DNA of 64,000 nt from Diphasiastrum complanatum (GCA_029204225.1 CM055111.1:13330697-13394696), one strand, 5' to 3'; numbered from the stretch's first letter, positions 35,086 to 47,410 are shown. Notes: generated from the sequence alone by a model not told the origin. Program-made: numbers and translations.

Positions 35086-36781
35086 ATGGAAGGTTCCAGT
35101 CCAGCTTCCTTGCATCGACATTGGCTTTGTTTTTCATGATCTATCTTCAGTACTCCACAAGCTGTAAAGATTCTGGTAAGCGTCAATTCTAAGACTGTAA
35201 CTGTATTATATGTTTAAACATTGATTGATAATTCTGCATATATATCAATGATAGCGATTCTAATTAGATTACTTATATTTTATATCATGTTCTCTCTCTG
35301 GTCCTAAATCTACATATCAATTCTTTCTCGTGAAATAGCTTAGTATTTCGTCAGATCTTGTGAGGCAGCTTACTTTTCAGCCCCGCTTGTGTTGCCATCA
35401 TCAGGATTTAATTGTTTAATCACTCCAATGGTCCTAACGGACCTAGCCACTGGGGGGATCTTAAAGAAACTTGGAGACTATGCAAAGTAGGCATGAATCC
35501 GTCACCAATCAACATATCATCGCTTGAAGCTATAAACGATGTAGCCTAAGGAGGTTGCGGACAAACTATTCTCGTAATCAGCCATTTATTGCTAGTCTTG
35601 GGCCCTTTAATGTGGCGGTAAAATAGATGCTTGCTTCTCTGGTGTTTGTTGTCTGTAGCTGTTGCGAGTTACGGAGTTATGCTATCTTGATTTATTTGAT
35701 ATTAGATTCATCTCACGATATCTCCTCACCATATAATATGAAAACAGGCATCAAGATGGAATCTCAGTAGACTGTTTATCAAATTCCAGTAGATCGTTTA
35801 GAGAAAGTACGCAAATCTTCTTGGGCATTATAAGAGCCTTGTTGGTAAACTTGAAATATGGACTCACTCCTTAATGCTTGATTGACAGCTAAACTTTGGG
35901 CCTGACGCCGTTGGCATCATGGTTAACTCCACTGAACACATACTGTATCAATATCATACGCATATTCCAAGTGAGCACATTGTGAACGGAATAAGGTGAG
36001 GCCATTTGTCTGAAAACACACCTTAAGCTCCTTATTTTCCTTCGCAAAGCTGTGTGGAGAAGACTTGTGAGTCAAATATAAAGTCTAGATGCTTGAAAGA
36101 ATCTGTACTTGGATCTGAGATGACCATAGACTCAGATTTCCACTGGAGATTCATCTGGTGCATAGGACACCTGATGGTAGTCGAATTGCAGCTATATCAC
36201 TACTCTACACGTACGGCAAAAGAGATCACATCTTTGAAAAGGTGCCACCATTACTTGCATTTTCTGATCAATATGCTAAATCGCTTCTCCTGATATCACT
36301 TTTATTGGTCTCATAACTCGTCCAAATTTGTTTTCCCATTCTGCAAATAAAGGTTTTGGATATGATATCCTCTGTTAAAGAGAAGGGTGGAACGCTCGGC
36401 TCTTCACTTGATATGACAGACTTGAAGATTTTTGGAAAAGCCTACTACAGATACTTAGGCTCGCTTACAACTCCCCCTTGCACTGAAGGGGTTGTGTGGA
36501 CTGTTTTGAAGAAAGTAAGCTTCCAGTCCTTACTTGTTTTGCAGCACATAAGCAATATGTTGAACTTAGTACATTTGCCTAGATTCCTGTATCGTGAATT
36601 TCTTGTCATCCTTTAAAATCCTTTGGTACACTTACTTTCAAGGTAGGAAGTCAGTACCGTTCTAACTGCTTCTCTAAAGTTGATGTTATTATGATGAGCA
36701 TTTTACGCATCTGATACTTTCAATCAATAGCCATGAACAATATCTTCGGAGCAACTTCGTAGATATCGGATTGCATTTACG
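35086..36781 (+). pseudogene. Alpha-carbonic anhydrase pseudogene (copy 2)
   Basis: Exon order is the same as in copy 1. A 7-base deletion directly after the start codon shifts the signal-peptide frame. The E2 region keeps NGPSHWGDLKETW and has the same TAA and frameshifts as copy 1. E3 (HTHIPSEH) and E4 (HLVHRTPDG) match copy 1. E5, ending 36514, is intact here and reads [14 protein letters not shown] and [15 protein letters not shown], showing that copy 1 gained its four extra bases after the duplication. E6 is 36731-36781. The shared lesions mean the parent was already dead when it was duplicated. Confidence 0.85.
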
Positions 36782-37130
36782 GTACGTACCGCATTCTATT
36801 CTTTGAATGTCATTGACAGTTCATGCATTGATATGATTATAAAGGCAATTTTCGATTATTTCCAAAAAATATATACAGTAGCAAGCCTGCCCCTCAATAA
36901 AAGAGATGGAATGTATCATAAACCCTCATGCAGCTTTGAGTTTATCCTACTTGATTTGATTGTTGTGTATGCATATTCTACAATATTTCTTGAAGCATTT
37001 GCATGTCTAAGAAATCTATAAATCATGATTCATTACTGAGTTTGAATGCAATGTTCATCATACACGAACATATCTAAAGTTGGAGTTTCTAAAATTAAAC
37101 TTGACATAGCTGCAGCGATATGTTATCAAA

Positions 37131-38281
37131 ATGTTGAAAGTGCACAGATTGGGAACGGGATGTGATATTCTTCCGAGCATGCTCTACTATGTCTGGTTAC
37201 TTCCAGCCTATCGACACTAGCAACCCAGAATTCTCTTCCGATGACGTTCAACTTTTATGATTCGATTTGTCCACAAGTGGATCCCGTCGTATGTAATGTA
37301 GTCTCAACTTTTATATCGAGTGATGTCACTCTTGGTCCAGCCCTTCTTTGCCTGCACTTCTAGGACTGCATGACCAGGGTAAGCAGTTGATTTTGGGGCA
37401 AGAGAGAGAGAGTGTGTGTGTGTGTGTGCAAAATTGAATGGTTGATTAGATTTAAGGTTTTGGCATTGTTATTTTCCAGGGTTGTGATGGCTCCATATTG
37501 CTGAGCTCAACTGATGGTGGAAAAACTCAACTTGAGAAGGCATCATCTGTGAGTTTAGGTCTTCGAGGATTCAACGTGATTGAAGCAATCAAAGCACAGC
37601 TCGAGAAAGAATGTCCGGAAAAGGTATCGTGTGCTGATATTGTAGCACTCGCTGCTCGTGATGTGTCAACCATGGTAAGATATCCTTGCATCTACAAACA
37701 TCTGATCAGGTCAGTCTAATTCCGTCACTTTGTTGACGTTGCTGTTGGAATATATCATATAATGGGCAGATCGGAGGCCCGTTCTGTGGGCAGCCCACTG
37801 GCTGAAGGGATGGACTTTTGTCAAGATCTAAAGATATAGTATCGGTTCCGAAGCATTCTGGCACTCTACAAACTCTCATAGCCAAATTTGCAGCCGCGAG
37901 CCTTAATGTTCTCGATATGGTTGCCATGTTTGGTCTGCATCCTCTTCAAACCTTTCTTCTAATCTTTACCATACCTTATCAAGCATTTTCTATATTCTAT
38001 CTACACCACTTTGAAGAATTTCTGGCACTTCTCCAGTTCTAGATTGCTGAATATAGGCCGTGCACTTATTCGCTTTGGTATTATGTAACACATCTTTAGA
38101 AATGCAGGAATTTACACTATCGGTAGAGCTCACTGCATTCCGTTTGCTAGTGGAAACATTTGCAGGCGACGCATCTGCCTTCACCGCTCAATTCATAATC
38201 TCAATCATAAATTTCGGTAATGCCAACGTTCTTATAGGCTCCAAGGGAAACATTAGAAAGATATGTGATCCGGTACATTGA
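37131..38281 (+). pseudogene. Class III peroxidase pseudogene (copy 2)
   Basis: Exons: E1 37131-37379, with a one-base deletion in the signal peptide and TAG in place of the distal catalytic His (LHF-stop-DC). E2 is about 37480-37674 ([21 protein letters not shown]). E3 37770-37932, with acceptor CAG and donor GT intact, reads IGGPFCGQPTG, then TGA, then RDG, and SLNVLDMVAMFG. E4 38108-38281 reads IYTIGRAHC, jumps over a missing core, and ends ETFAGDASAFTAQF, GSKGNIRKIC and a TGA stop. The exon sum is about 260 codons against the usual 310-350. The proximal heme His is Tyr. Because E3 is better preserved here, this copy defines the introns missing in copy 1. Confidence 0.9.
37401..37428. repeat. 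(GA)n-(GT)n tract in peroxidase intron 1, copy 2
   Basis: Short GA run followed by eight GT units, where copy 1 has a ~70-bp GA run. Confidence 0.9.
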
Positions 38282-38312
38282 TAAGATCACCTCTCCAGCT
38301 TTATATGGTACG

Positions 38313-38520
38313 CAAGCATGGAGATCATAATTTTAGCTGTTTGCCTCTTGTAGATTTTGATTTCTATTATCATGATGTGGAAACAACAATAACTACAGTT
38401 TATATTTGCTTTAAATGTTACTCAAGCATGGAGATCAGAATTTTAGCTGTTTGCCTCTTGTAGGTTTTGATTTCTATTATCTTATGTGGAAACATCAATA
38501 ACTACAGTTTAAATTTGCTA
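38313..38520. repeat. ~110-bp tandem duplication, copy 2
   Basis: Counterpart of 17424-17632; the second unit has a 2-base gap. Confidence 0.85.
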
Positions 38521-38764
38521 TTATATTAGACAGATTGGCGTCTGTGGGTAATAATCTGTTGGTATGAACTGGTTCTACGTGTTAGACTAAGAGTCTTGTC
38601 TTGGTTTAATATTTATATAGGGATCTTCCCTAGAAGTTTACCTAGATGGAAATGAGCATAAATTGTTTAGTTGGTAAATAGAAAAGTTTCCCTATAAATT
38701 TCCCTGGATTGAAATGAGCACAACTAGGGAATTTCCATACTAGGAAAAGTGGCACAAATTTTAA

Positions 38765-39545
38765 GAGGTGCATTAAATCTGGACCAATCATGTTTCGTGG
38801 TGCACATCATGAGGCTTAATGAAATTGTGCGGTGAAGATCATGAGATCCAATCATGATGTATGAAGGCAATCCAATCATTTTAGAGTATTTCCTCTTCCA
38901 AGAACGCGAGCTAGATTTATTTGCTCTCCTTTGTAAATACTACTGGAATGATGATAGTCAATTTTGATAAGTGTTTTTGCTTCCAGCACATTGTTTTTTC
39001 TATGTTCTTACTCTGAGTGTAAAAGCTCTATTTTCTATCTCTACCCAAGAGAAACTTATTTTCATAATTAGTTTTTCATCAAGTATCATGTCATTATGTG
39101 GTTGATAGGTTTTGATATCTCTTTGGTGGGTACATGCATGCTTGTGTGCTTTTGCCTTGAAGATTGTCAAGATATATTGGTAGCTACAATCAAAAGATAG
39201 TCTCATGTGCAATCACACAGTCCTTAGAAGATCAATTACACACTTTTGGTTGTCCTCATGCATGTCAACAGTACACATGGTATCAAAGCTTGCCTAAGGA
39301 TGGATGGCATGCATCATGTTTGATGAAAATAGGTTGAAAGAAAAAGGTTTTGAGAGCTAGTTTGGACATAGTTTGTTATCAAGTGGATTTTGAGATCAAA
39401 AGGGGTAAAAAACATGATGATTGTATCTAGCCTGAGTATTGTACAGATAGAGGTGCTCAAGCACATGCGAGATCACCAAACTTTGAATGGTTGGTGTTAG
39501 CCGATTTTTTGACATGATAAATTGTAAACTAGGGGAAAAATACCA
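38765..39545 (+). mobile_element. Copia LTR end and leader, related to the 50.8-55.7 kb element
   Basis: TGGTATCAAAGC at 39278-39289 follows GTACACA, giving an LTR end and primer-binding site. The LTR part (38765-39277) shares pieces such as 'ccaatcatg' and 'ctctacccaagag' with the LTR at 50768-51539. The leader shares 'gatcaaaagrg' and 'aggtgctcaagcacatg' with 51660-51740. The left end is cut by the edge of segmental copy 2. No coding frame. Confidence 0.65.
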
Positions 39546-39960
39546 AGTTGTTTTATCAGTTGTATAGAAATTTACTACATGCTTAGTGTGACCGACAAAC
39601 ATTTTGGCCCGTATAGCCATAGCTGAAGGGGTCCTAGTCCACCCAAAATGGACTATCGAGAAGTTTGATAAATAAATCAGCCTTAGAAATGGCTGTGTAA
39701 TTTTTGTTTTCCATAATCTTAGCGAATTTTCGGTGGATTGCCAATGTAACCAGAGTTTTATTTTAATATAATATGATGTTTGATACTTTTTTAGGTTTTT
39801 GTCTTTCACCCAGCCCATGTGGAAATCAGAGACTGGCCAATAATTTCTATACACAATATTGCAAATATAAAAGTTGATGAGTCAATTGCACAACATGGTT
39901 TCTCCATAGTTTGAAGATTAGTCCAAAATAGAGATTCACATAATTGTTGTTGTGCAGGTT
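39546..39960. repeat. Interspersed repeat T (also 61705-62095)
   Basis: The two copies are nearly identical ('ttagtgtgaccgacaaacat', 'gccatagc.gaaggggtcc'). A weaker relative is near 47540-47650. The minus-strand frame (39396-39854) and plus-strand pieces match no family I know. It lies just upstream of a Gypsy integrase relic at 62 kb. Confidence 0.6.
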
Positions 39961-40489
39961 GCAATGATGATGTTGCACCTCATGCGGCCTCAAGTTCAAC
40001 ACATGATCCCTCTAACAGGTCTTGTCATAGGGATTTATTACCTCTAGAAGTACTTACTCAGGAGGCAGCGCACGTATGCCACATGATGGTACTACGACTC
40101 CTGCATTTGTCACACCTGATTATGTTTTCCCCTCTAGGAAATTCTCTGTAAGAACCTCGGAATAACCCTCAAAAAACACTCTTATCTGATCAGTCCATAC
40201 CTCGAGGAATACGGATGCCTTGGTGCCCGATGCGATTATCGAGGTTTTGTTATCGAGGCATATATCATTGGACATACCGGCATATAAGGACCTTTTTTTA
40301 AAAGAAATTTGCTTCATAATAGCCTCGGTAATAAGGTAAAAAATCTTCAAAAATGTTGTAGTCATTTATATATGATTTTGTTTCTATGCTTATCGTAGTT
40401 AAATCCCCCCTTGTTAGTCAGTGACATCATTTGGAAAAGTTAGTGACATCATTATTAATGCACAATGTGATCATTTGGACAAGTTTGTC

Positions 40490-40491
<2 letters not shown>
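39961..40491. repeat. Interspersed repeat U and flank
   Basis: 39961-40150 matches 63690-63800 (same strand) and the reverse complement of 61368-61560 ('gatgatgttgcacctcatgc'). A TCTGTAAGAACCTC end recurs at 24228-24245. The remainder to 40491 shows nothing recognisable. Confidence 0.5.

Positions 40492-40549
<58 letters not shown>
40492..40549. repeat. (GA)n microsatellite
   Basis: About 29 uninterrupted GA units. Confidence 0.95.
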
Positions 40550-40552
<3 letters not shown>

Positions 40553-40649
40553 GTGTTGAAATCTCCCTACTTCGACATATTGGCACTTGACTTGATTCAC
40601 AAAGCGTGTATTACCTCCAAGTAAATAAGGTCATTCATATGAGGTTAAT

Positions 40650-41250
40650 AATATTGTAGACATAAAAACAAAGTATCCCAAGTAGTTTGTGCTACAAGTT
40701 GGCAAATAATAAGATTGCGCTACAAGGTGCCAAATAAGCAGCTTGCTTCATGACAAACTTAGACCATTTAAATGAGGTTTGTTGATACAATCTAAAGTAC
40801 CTCCTTGTAAATTGTGATGCAAGTTGGTAACTTGTATAATTGAACTTGAAATTTGATGATAAATATCAATTAGACCACTTGAGTGAAGTTTGTAGAGTAG
40901 ATATATACACACTTTAAGTTAGTCTAACATAATGTTATCCAAGTAATTTGTGATACAAGTTGGTAAGTATTAGGCTTGGTTTATGATTAGTTTATAGATT
41001 AGACCAATAGGTTTGTATATGGCATACTAGCAGAATATCCAAGTAATTTGTGATGGAAGGTGGTAAGTATGTTTAATTACTTGGTGTTTAATTATAAATT
41101 TGAGTTAGATGAATTTTGGAATCTTGAGGTTTGTGGACACATACTAGCATCATAAACTTGAAAATTCAGACCATTTGAATGAAATTATTAGATACAAATA
41201 TTCAAGAAATTTGTGCTCCAAGATGGATAGGAATTAATTAGCTTGGTTTG
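40650..41250. repeat. Degenerate repeat with 'caagtaatttgtgatacaag' core
   Basis: The core appears near 40679, 40815, 40935, 41038 and 41205 with many mismatches, each followed by 'ttggtaagta' or similar, roughly 100-170 bases apart. No gene is seen. Its 'gatacaatctaaag' motif reappears at the right edge of the window. Confidence 0.55.
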
Positions 41251-41258
41251 TGGGATAT

Positions 41259-41522
41259 TGTTAAACAATAAGCCACGTCAGTAGTAGTTAAAGGACCTAT
41301 GGTCAGTAAGCTAATGTAGGACCAAAAACCTATGGTCTTTATGTAAAATGTCGTTTCATATTAAAACGGTTCAAAAACTATTGTCACTCTCTCTATGTAA
41401 AGAGCGGTTGCCCACACATTTATATAATTCAGTATATAGTGTTTTGTTACATAGCGCTCTTGCTTCTCTCTCTTGCACTCTCTCTTCTGCTGCTGCTATT
41501 ACGTAACTCTGAGAATGTAACA
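41259..41522 (+). repeat. 264-bp LTR (5' LTR)
   Basis: Starts TGTTA and ends TAACA (5-bp inverted ends). It contains a TATATAA-like box near 41420 and is followed at 41523 by TGGTATCAGAGC, a primer-binding site. No partner LTR was found. Confidence 0.75.
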
Positions 41523-42384
41523 TGGTATCAGAGCCCATGCGATCTGCCAACGATCTTCTCACCCATGCGCGATGGCTCACTGGCTGAATTACTCGCGATC
41601 TGCTTGTATTGGTCTGTCAGCCTTCAGAGATCATACTGCTTGGTGCTTGCATCGAAACAAAACAAGATTGTGTTGGTGTCAAACAACAGACACTTGTGTT
41701 TCTTGTGTTTGTTGACATCAGCAATCCAACTCTCAAGGCTGTCAATCCGTAGTATCTAGTTCTTGGCATGTAATCTTCTCTCATTTAAATATATAAACAG
41801 CCCTTGAAGCGGGCTATCTTATGGCATTTTTTCATTAAGCCTCTCTTGTTTTCTTTGTTGAGTTTTCGGGTGCTACGTAGCTTAACTAGCATTAATGTTT
41901 TGGTAGTCAAACCCAACAAAGGTTATGGGCCCACACATGCACTAATCTACACCAGTCGGTCATCAATGAGAAGTGACCGGTACCACTGGTTTTTTAAGAG
42001 GAATGTTTCTTGGGGAGTCTACGCTCCCTCTCAACTCTCTCTCAACGCATCTACCGTTGGCAGCGCTCTCTTCGGCCAGCGCATCTGCTCAACCAGCGCG
42101 CTCTCTCCAACCTGCGCTTGCTCAGCTCCTCTCTCTCTGAGGTCCACATTCTCTTCTACACTACAACTGATGCAATGAGTTCTATGAGAGCTCTTTTCAA
42201 CTTTGAATACTAAAAATCATGATGCTATAGTAGCAGAAGTGTGGAGGGAAGATGCTCGTTGGATCAAAGCTTCACTATAGAGGAATGAAGCCAGCGGTCA
42301 AGAGAGAACCAAAGAAGATCATCTTGAAGCTACATCACAAACTACTTCAAATCAATTTACCTCTAGATTCAATGGTCATGCAAC
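41523..42384 (+). mobile_element. Copia-like leader region after the 264-bp LTR
   Basis: Reverse complement of 23340-24235. Frames at 41439-41759 and 41804-42178 are open but low in information and continue into the LTR. I see no gag motif. The element is truncated at 42384, where YSL downstream flank begins. Confidence 0.65.
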
Positions 42385-44060
42385 TTTCATATTGTGTAGA
42401 CGGTACAAATACTTACACTCCTATAATAATCACTTCATCAAATTTCTTAAAGCCTTTATGTATCCATCCACAAATGTGGAATTCATATTAAATGGCTGGA
42501 AAGGAAAGGCTGTTTCAAAACTTTTGATTCTCTAATGTTGTATAATTCAAATCGAGCTCTTCCAAAATAGAAGGGGCCAACATCAAAAGACACACTAACA
42601 ACATGGAGATTCTTTGCATAGGCAAATGCTCTAGGGCCTTTATCGACAAGTTTCCATCATTGCAAAGTCAGTGTTACTCAAATTTTTCCACAAGGAATCT
42701 GTGGGGCCAATTGAATGTGAGGGGGCATTTAGTCTATCGAATGAAGAATTGAGTATTGCACAAAGAATTGAGTTGAGTTGACGTTTGTGTTGAATATAGA
42801 TTGCCTAAGGGAGTGGGAGGAACTTTGTCTTAAAAGGAAGGCATGTGCCAGAGAAGATTTGCTTGTGAAAATGAGGCATCGAACAAAGCTTGAAAAAGGT
42901 ATGGACAAGTGATAGATAATGGTATGCTCTAGTATGAATTTACATCAAAATACATTAGTCCACCAAACATTAGATGTTAACTGTGACTGTAGACACTATG
43001 GTTAGATCATTGGGAGTTGGGGAGGCCTCTTGAGTGGTGGGGGAAGGCAAATAAATGATATTGTTTTTTTTTATTTTGATATTTTTCTTTGTCCTACATG
43101 GCATTCCTTAAAGGGTCTTTTTGATATTGGGAACTCCTCTAATGAGTGTGAGAGATTCACATGCATGCATACTAGGCCATACGTATGAAGGCCAGCTTTG
43201 TCCCACAAGGCATATGCTTGATAATATGAGGGTCAAACAGTTCAATAGCAATTAAATGGGACTCTCCACACAGTAGTAAATATATGTGTGTAGCACGGAC
43301 AATAGGTGATAGTTAGGACTGCAACCCCCCATGCAAACTCACACACACTAGTCTAGGAGGGACACTTTCTATAAGAGAATGCATTGGGTGTTCGAGGCCA
43401 GCTTTGTCTTCTTGTGGTTTCTCACAACATACAAAACACATTCTAATAGTTGATGTAGAATTGGTGGATGGTGCCTTGCACAAAGAGATGAGCATATGAT
43501 ATTCAGTTTTTACAAATCATTTTAGGGTGGAATTCACATTAGTCAGTTAATTATATGACACAAACTTATTGTTTTCAGATTATTCATGACATAGGTCTTA
43601 TAGAACAAATTGAAAGCATTCAGAGTATGGAATTGATAGAGGATGTTGAGCTTAGCATACAAACATCCCAATCACTTACGAAAAACGGAGAAATAACTAC
43701 AAATGTTGGCGATGCCCATGACAGTGGAAAAGTGGCTCATTTGGATGGTAAGAGAGGCAGAAAGAAGTCAACACTAGTTGATGAGATAGAGGTAATGTGC
43801 CTTTAACATTCCATTTGGACATTATTTTTTCGAATACGATGGTTTGCCTAAAGGTAAGTAGGGACTTTCCACTCCCAATGGTTTCCTTGCGTTGAAAATG
43901 CCCCATCGAGCCATTGAAACTAAAACAAAGGTTGTTTATGAAATGTGTATTCAAATATTATGGGTACTTAATGGTAAGGGTGATTTTATATTGTCATTGG
44001 CAACACCCTTGCCAAAGATAATGTAAAAGCCCTTTGGGATTCAATTTGGACAACAACAAG
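42385..44060 (+). mobile_element. YSL-flank plus Gypsy relic block, third copy
   Basis: 42385-42590 matches 56935-57120 (YSL downstream flank). The copy then skips about 720 bases relative to the YSL-D unit; 42590-43150 is the RNase H end of R1 and 43150-44060 is R2. The R2 frame at 43555-43806 keeps GKRGRKKSTLVDE open. No YSL coding sequence is attached here. Confidence 0.7.
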
Positions 44061-44608
44061 GAGAGGTTTTCATCACAAGGGGAGTGATGCTCATCCACAT
44101 AAAGATTATTCAATCACTTTACATTCATAAGAAGAGCTACGCTCATCCACAAGGAAGGTTGTCGATTTGAAACTATAAACAAAAATTTTAGCTTGAATGT
44201 CCACAATCTCTAGAAAACATAAAGAGATTCTTTTGATGAATAATATAAAATATTAGTAACCATTTGACGATGAACACAATTGAACAAAAGCATGCTAGGT
44301 CGCTTTCAAATGTCTACTAAAAAAGTACACTTACTCTTTTTGGCCACAAACCAGCTCTAATACCATGTGAAAATTTCAGATCCAAATATACCCAAAATGT
44401 TAGACCTAGCTAGAGAATGATTGCACTAAACACAAATTGCTTCTATGTTAAACAGTTCATTCACTAGCCGTTAGTTTGATAAAACACAGTAACCAAAATA
44501 TACACATACACCAACCACACAACATAATCTCTGCCTCCATTTGGCCCCAGAATAGTCAAGTACAATGTTGACAAATATTCACACTCCCTCTTCAACTTTA
44601 CTTGCTAC
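44061..44608 (-). mobile_element. Small Copia-type element, inverted copy with LTR 44366-44583
   Basis: The minus strand matches 28641-29360. The LTR 44366-44583 (218 bp) begins TGTGAAAATTT; its other end is degraded to ATATTCACA. The primer-binding site on the minus strand is 44365-44354 and the purine tract is 44584-44596. Confidence 0.7.
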
Positions 44609-45051
44609 ACTTCCTCTTGTTTTCTTTGAATAAACTCACACGCTGGGATGAGTCTTATCGATGTCATGAGTGCTCAATGAAGCTTATTCTTGTAATGTGA
44701 ATGGCTAAAGAAGTCATGAAGTGTAGTAAATTCCAGAAACGATCGTCAAAACGCACTTACTTCATGTATTGTATGTAGTGATTGATCACCATTATCAGCT
44801 CGTTTTATATCAGGCACAACTGTGTTTGTCACGTGTGGTTTCCAAGTTAATATATTATGTGGATTGATCTTTTCCATTTGTGCTGTCAACGCCAAATTCT
44901 TATCATCTTAATGGCTATAGAATTTAATGATGCAGTTGCACTTCCTCTTGCTTTCGTTGACTAAACTCACACGCTGGGATGAGTCTTATCGATGTCATGA
45001 GTGCTCAATGAAGCTTATTCTTGTAATGTGAATGACTAAAGAAGTCAATGA
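44609..45051. repeat. Two ~113-bp direct repeats 330 bp apart
   Basis: 44609-44722 and 44939-45051 share 'ctgggatgagtcttatcgat' and flanking sequence almost exactly. No terminal features of an LTR (TG...CA, primer site) were seen. Confidence 0.75.
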
Positions 45052-46259
45052 AGTGAAGCTTATGTTGCTTTTTTTCATTATTCTCACTAAAGTTGTCTTG
45101 CTTAAGAATCATAATAGATGATGTGTTTTCATGCCTAGATAAGCATGTTTGTTTGCATAAGAATTGGTTTGGCAGCCATTTTTTGGTGACACCGTACTTT
45201 TGTTGATCAATGCATGGGTTGATAATTTTATTACTCAAATTGTGAAGTACTATCCAAATTGACATGATATCCAACATTCATGATTTTGTTGCTTTTACTT
45301 ATTTGAGCTCTGGAAAGGTTTGTTGTTTCATATACAAAACAATAAGATATTCAAAACATGCATATTGTACTGAATGTAGCACCCTACACAAGGAACTTTT
45401 GATCAGTTCCTATATAGGTAAAATGTGGAATTCCTGGTTTCACATGATTTTTCCTAGTTTATTTCAAATGTGTATTTGGACCCCTTCTAACTAGGAAAGC
45501 TTTTTTCCTAGTTAAAAAATGTATGTGCATCAATTGCAACTAGGGAAAACCTTATTTCCTAGATACATTTCTACCATTTCTAAATTAGAAATTTTTTTTC
45601 TAGTTACAAAATGTATCCTCATTAACATTAATTGGTGATAGGCTAGTATTTTTTTTCACCATCTTTATAACATGGGCATCGACACTTTGTTTTCATTAGC
45701 CCCCTATAGCAATTAACATGTTCATTGAATGCATGTTCACAATTTCTAGAACCAACGAGTCAAATCAAGGAGTCCAATGATTTGTAGCCCCTGCCTTGAT
45801 CCAAAAGGTTACAAATCCTTGGTCCTTTTATTTTTTAAACAGAAAAAAAAAAAGAACTAGTTGATTTCTTTTCAAAAGGCACCATTGACTCCGTTAAGAG
45901 TACAGGGTGTTAATGAGGACACTCCCTTAGATATGACGTCAACAATGTGACATTTGGAGTGCGTCATGGACATCAGATTTCATTTTGACAATATTTTAAG
46001 GGCTAGATTTTGTTGAACATTAAGGTGAAAGGTAAAATCATTTTCATATGCATCAATTTCATCCATATTGTCGAACATCAAGAAATCACTAATATAGTTT
46101 CTACTATTGGGCATTGTAGCAAGGTTTTAATGTTATAGTAAGGCAACTCAAAAAATGGATAACAATCATGGTGCCTCATCTCCATGTGGCCTCAATAAAA
46201 ATTACATTATGACTTTGCAAATTCTTTAGCAAGAAGAATTTGTTTAATACACAAGGAGC
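45052..46259. other. No gene seen; foldback-like relic at 45390-45645
   Basis: AT-rich and without a recognisable gene. 45390-45645 carries repeated TTTCCTAG / CTAGGAAA motifs and 'cctatataggtaaaatg', like the hairpin at 17810-18035, but without long paired arms. A poly-A run lies at 45840-45853. Confidence 0.5.
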
Positions 46260-47410
46260 TTATGACCACTTCATATATGACTAGAGATTGCCAATTGACT
46301 GATCAACTTAGAGTAAGCTTGTGTTTACGACATTTAAGTAGATTCGATTGTATGTCTACACACAAGATAGCTTGATTTTGGTCCCTATGACTTGACATAG
46401 AATGTTTAAGCTCGTCGATCTCAATTTTAGGACATTAAGATTCCTCGAATTCGATGTCAATCAACCAAGATATACTTTGGCATGGATTATACGAGGTTGT
46501 TCATAAAGTGATGAAATCTGAGGAATGTCAAATTCATGAGCTTCAAATAGCTCAAATTTCATGCCTATCACTCAAAATATCTCAAATATGCTGCCTAACA
46601 CGTGATTTGGTCTTTATAATTTAACATAATTCATGAAGCAATCAAACTTGACCAATCTCAATATTAAGACACTCAGATTGTTCAAGTTCAATTCCTTATT
46701 GATGGAATTGGTCCATATTTGTCGAGAGCTCAAATTGATGTCTATATGTCGAGATAACTTGATTTTGATGCCTACAAGCAAAAAAGCTATATTTTGGTCC
46801 TCATCTCTAAAAAAGGCTCATTGAGCAATGAAAATCGACCAATATCATGTTTAGTACATTTAGATTGTTCGAGTTTCAACCTCTTATCGATAGAACCGAT
46901 CCCTACTCCTCGAGATGTCCCAAATTTGATGCCACTTGAGATCACTCAATTTTGGCCTTTATCACTCGAGATGGTTTGTTGAGTAATGAAATCAAGGGAA
47001 TCTTGAGTTTAAGACAATTAGTTAGCTCAAATTTCATACATATAACTAACATAGCTCAAATTTAATGCACAACATGTGATTTTGGTCCTTATCAATCGAC
47101 ATGGCTCATTGAGTGACCAAATTCAACCAATATCAAGTCTATCACATTTAGATTGCTTGAGTATAGTCTCTTATTGATGGAATTGACCCCTTCCTATGAA
47201 ATAGCTCAAATTTTATATGTATTACTCGAGGTAGCTCGATGTTAGATATTATCACTCAAAATTGCTCATTGAGTGATAAATTAGAGAAATATTGAGTCTA
47301 GGGCATTCAAATGATTCAAATTGATGTTTATCACTTATGATAGCTCATGTTCAATGCATATGTTGCAATTTTGGTCCTTATCACTTGACATGGCCCATCA
47401 AGTAGGCGAA
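46260..47410. repeat. Degenerate AT-rich 'gatagctcaaattt' repeat, third locus
   Basis: Shares modules with 6840-8090 and 30840-31960, including 'ccttatcaatcgacatggctcattgagtg' type strings near 47085-47110, but is more diverged, so it is not part of the recent segmental duplication. Confidence 0.6.

Larger units (their letters stand above)
29364..38764. repeat. Segmental duplication, copy 2 (direct, partner 5391-17880)
   Basis: Same gene and repeat order as copy 1, 9.4 kb long. It starts inside two residual units of the 79-bp repeat and ends in the loop of the hairpin seen intact at 17810-18035. Mismatches are a few per hundred bases by eye. Confidence 0.9.

Noticed and set aside
35086-36781. 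Functional alpha-carbonic anhydrase in copy 2
   Set aside because: The E5 region is intact, but the start is frameshifted and E2 has a stop plus frameshifts.
44609-45051. LTR pair of a miniature element
   Set aside because: The direct repeats have no TG...CA ends, primer-binding site or target duplication.
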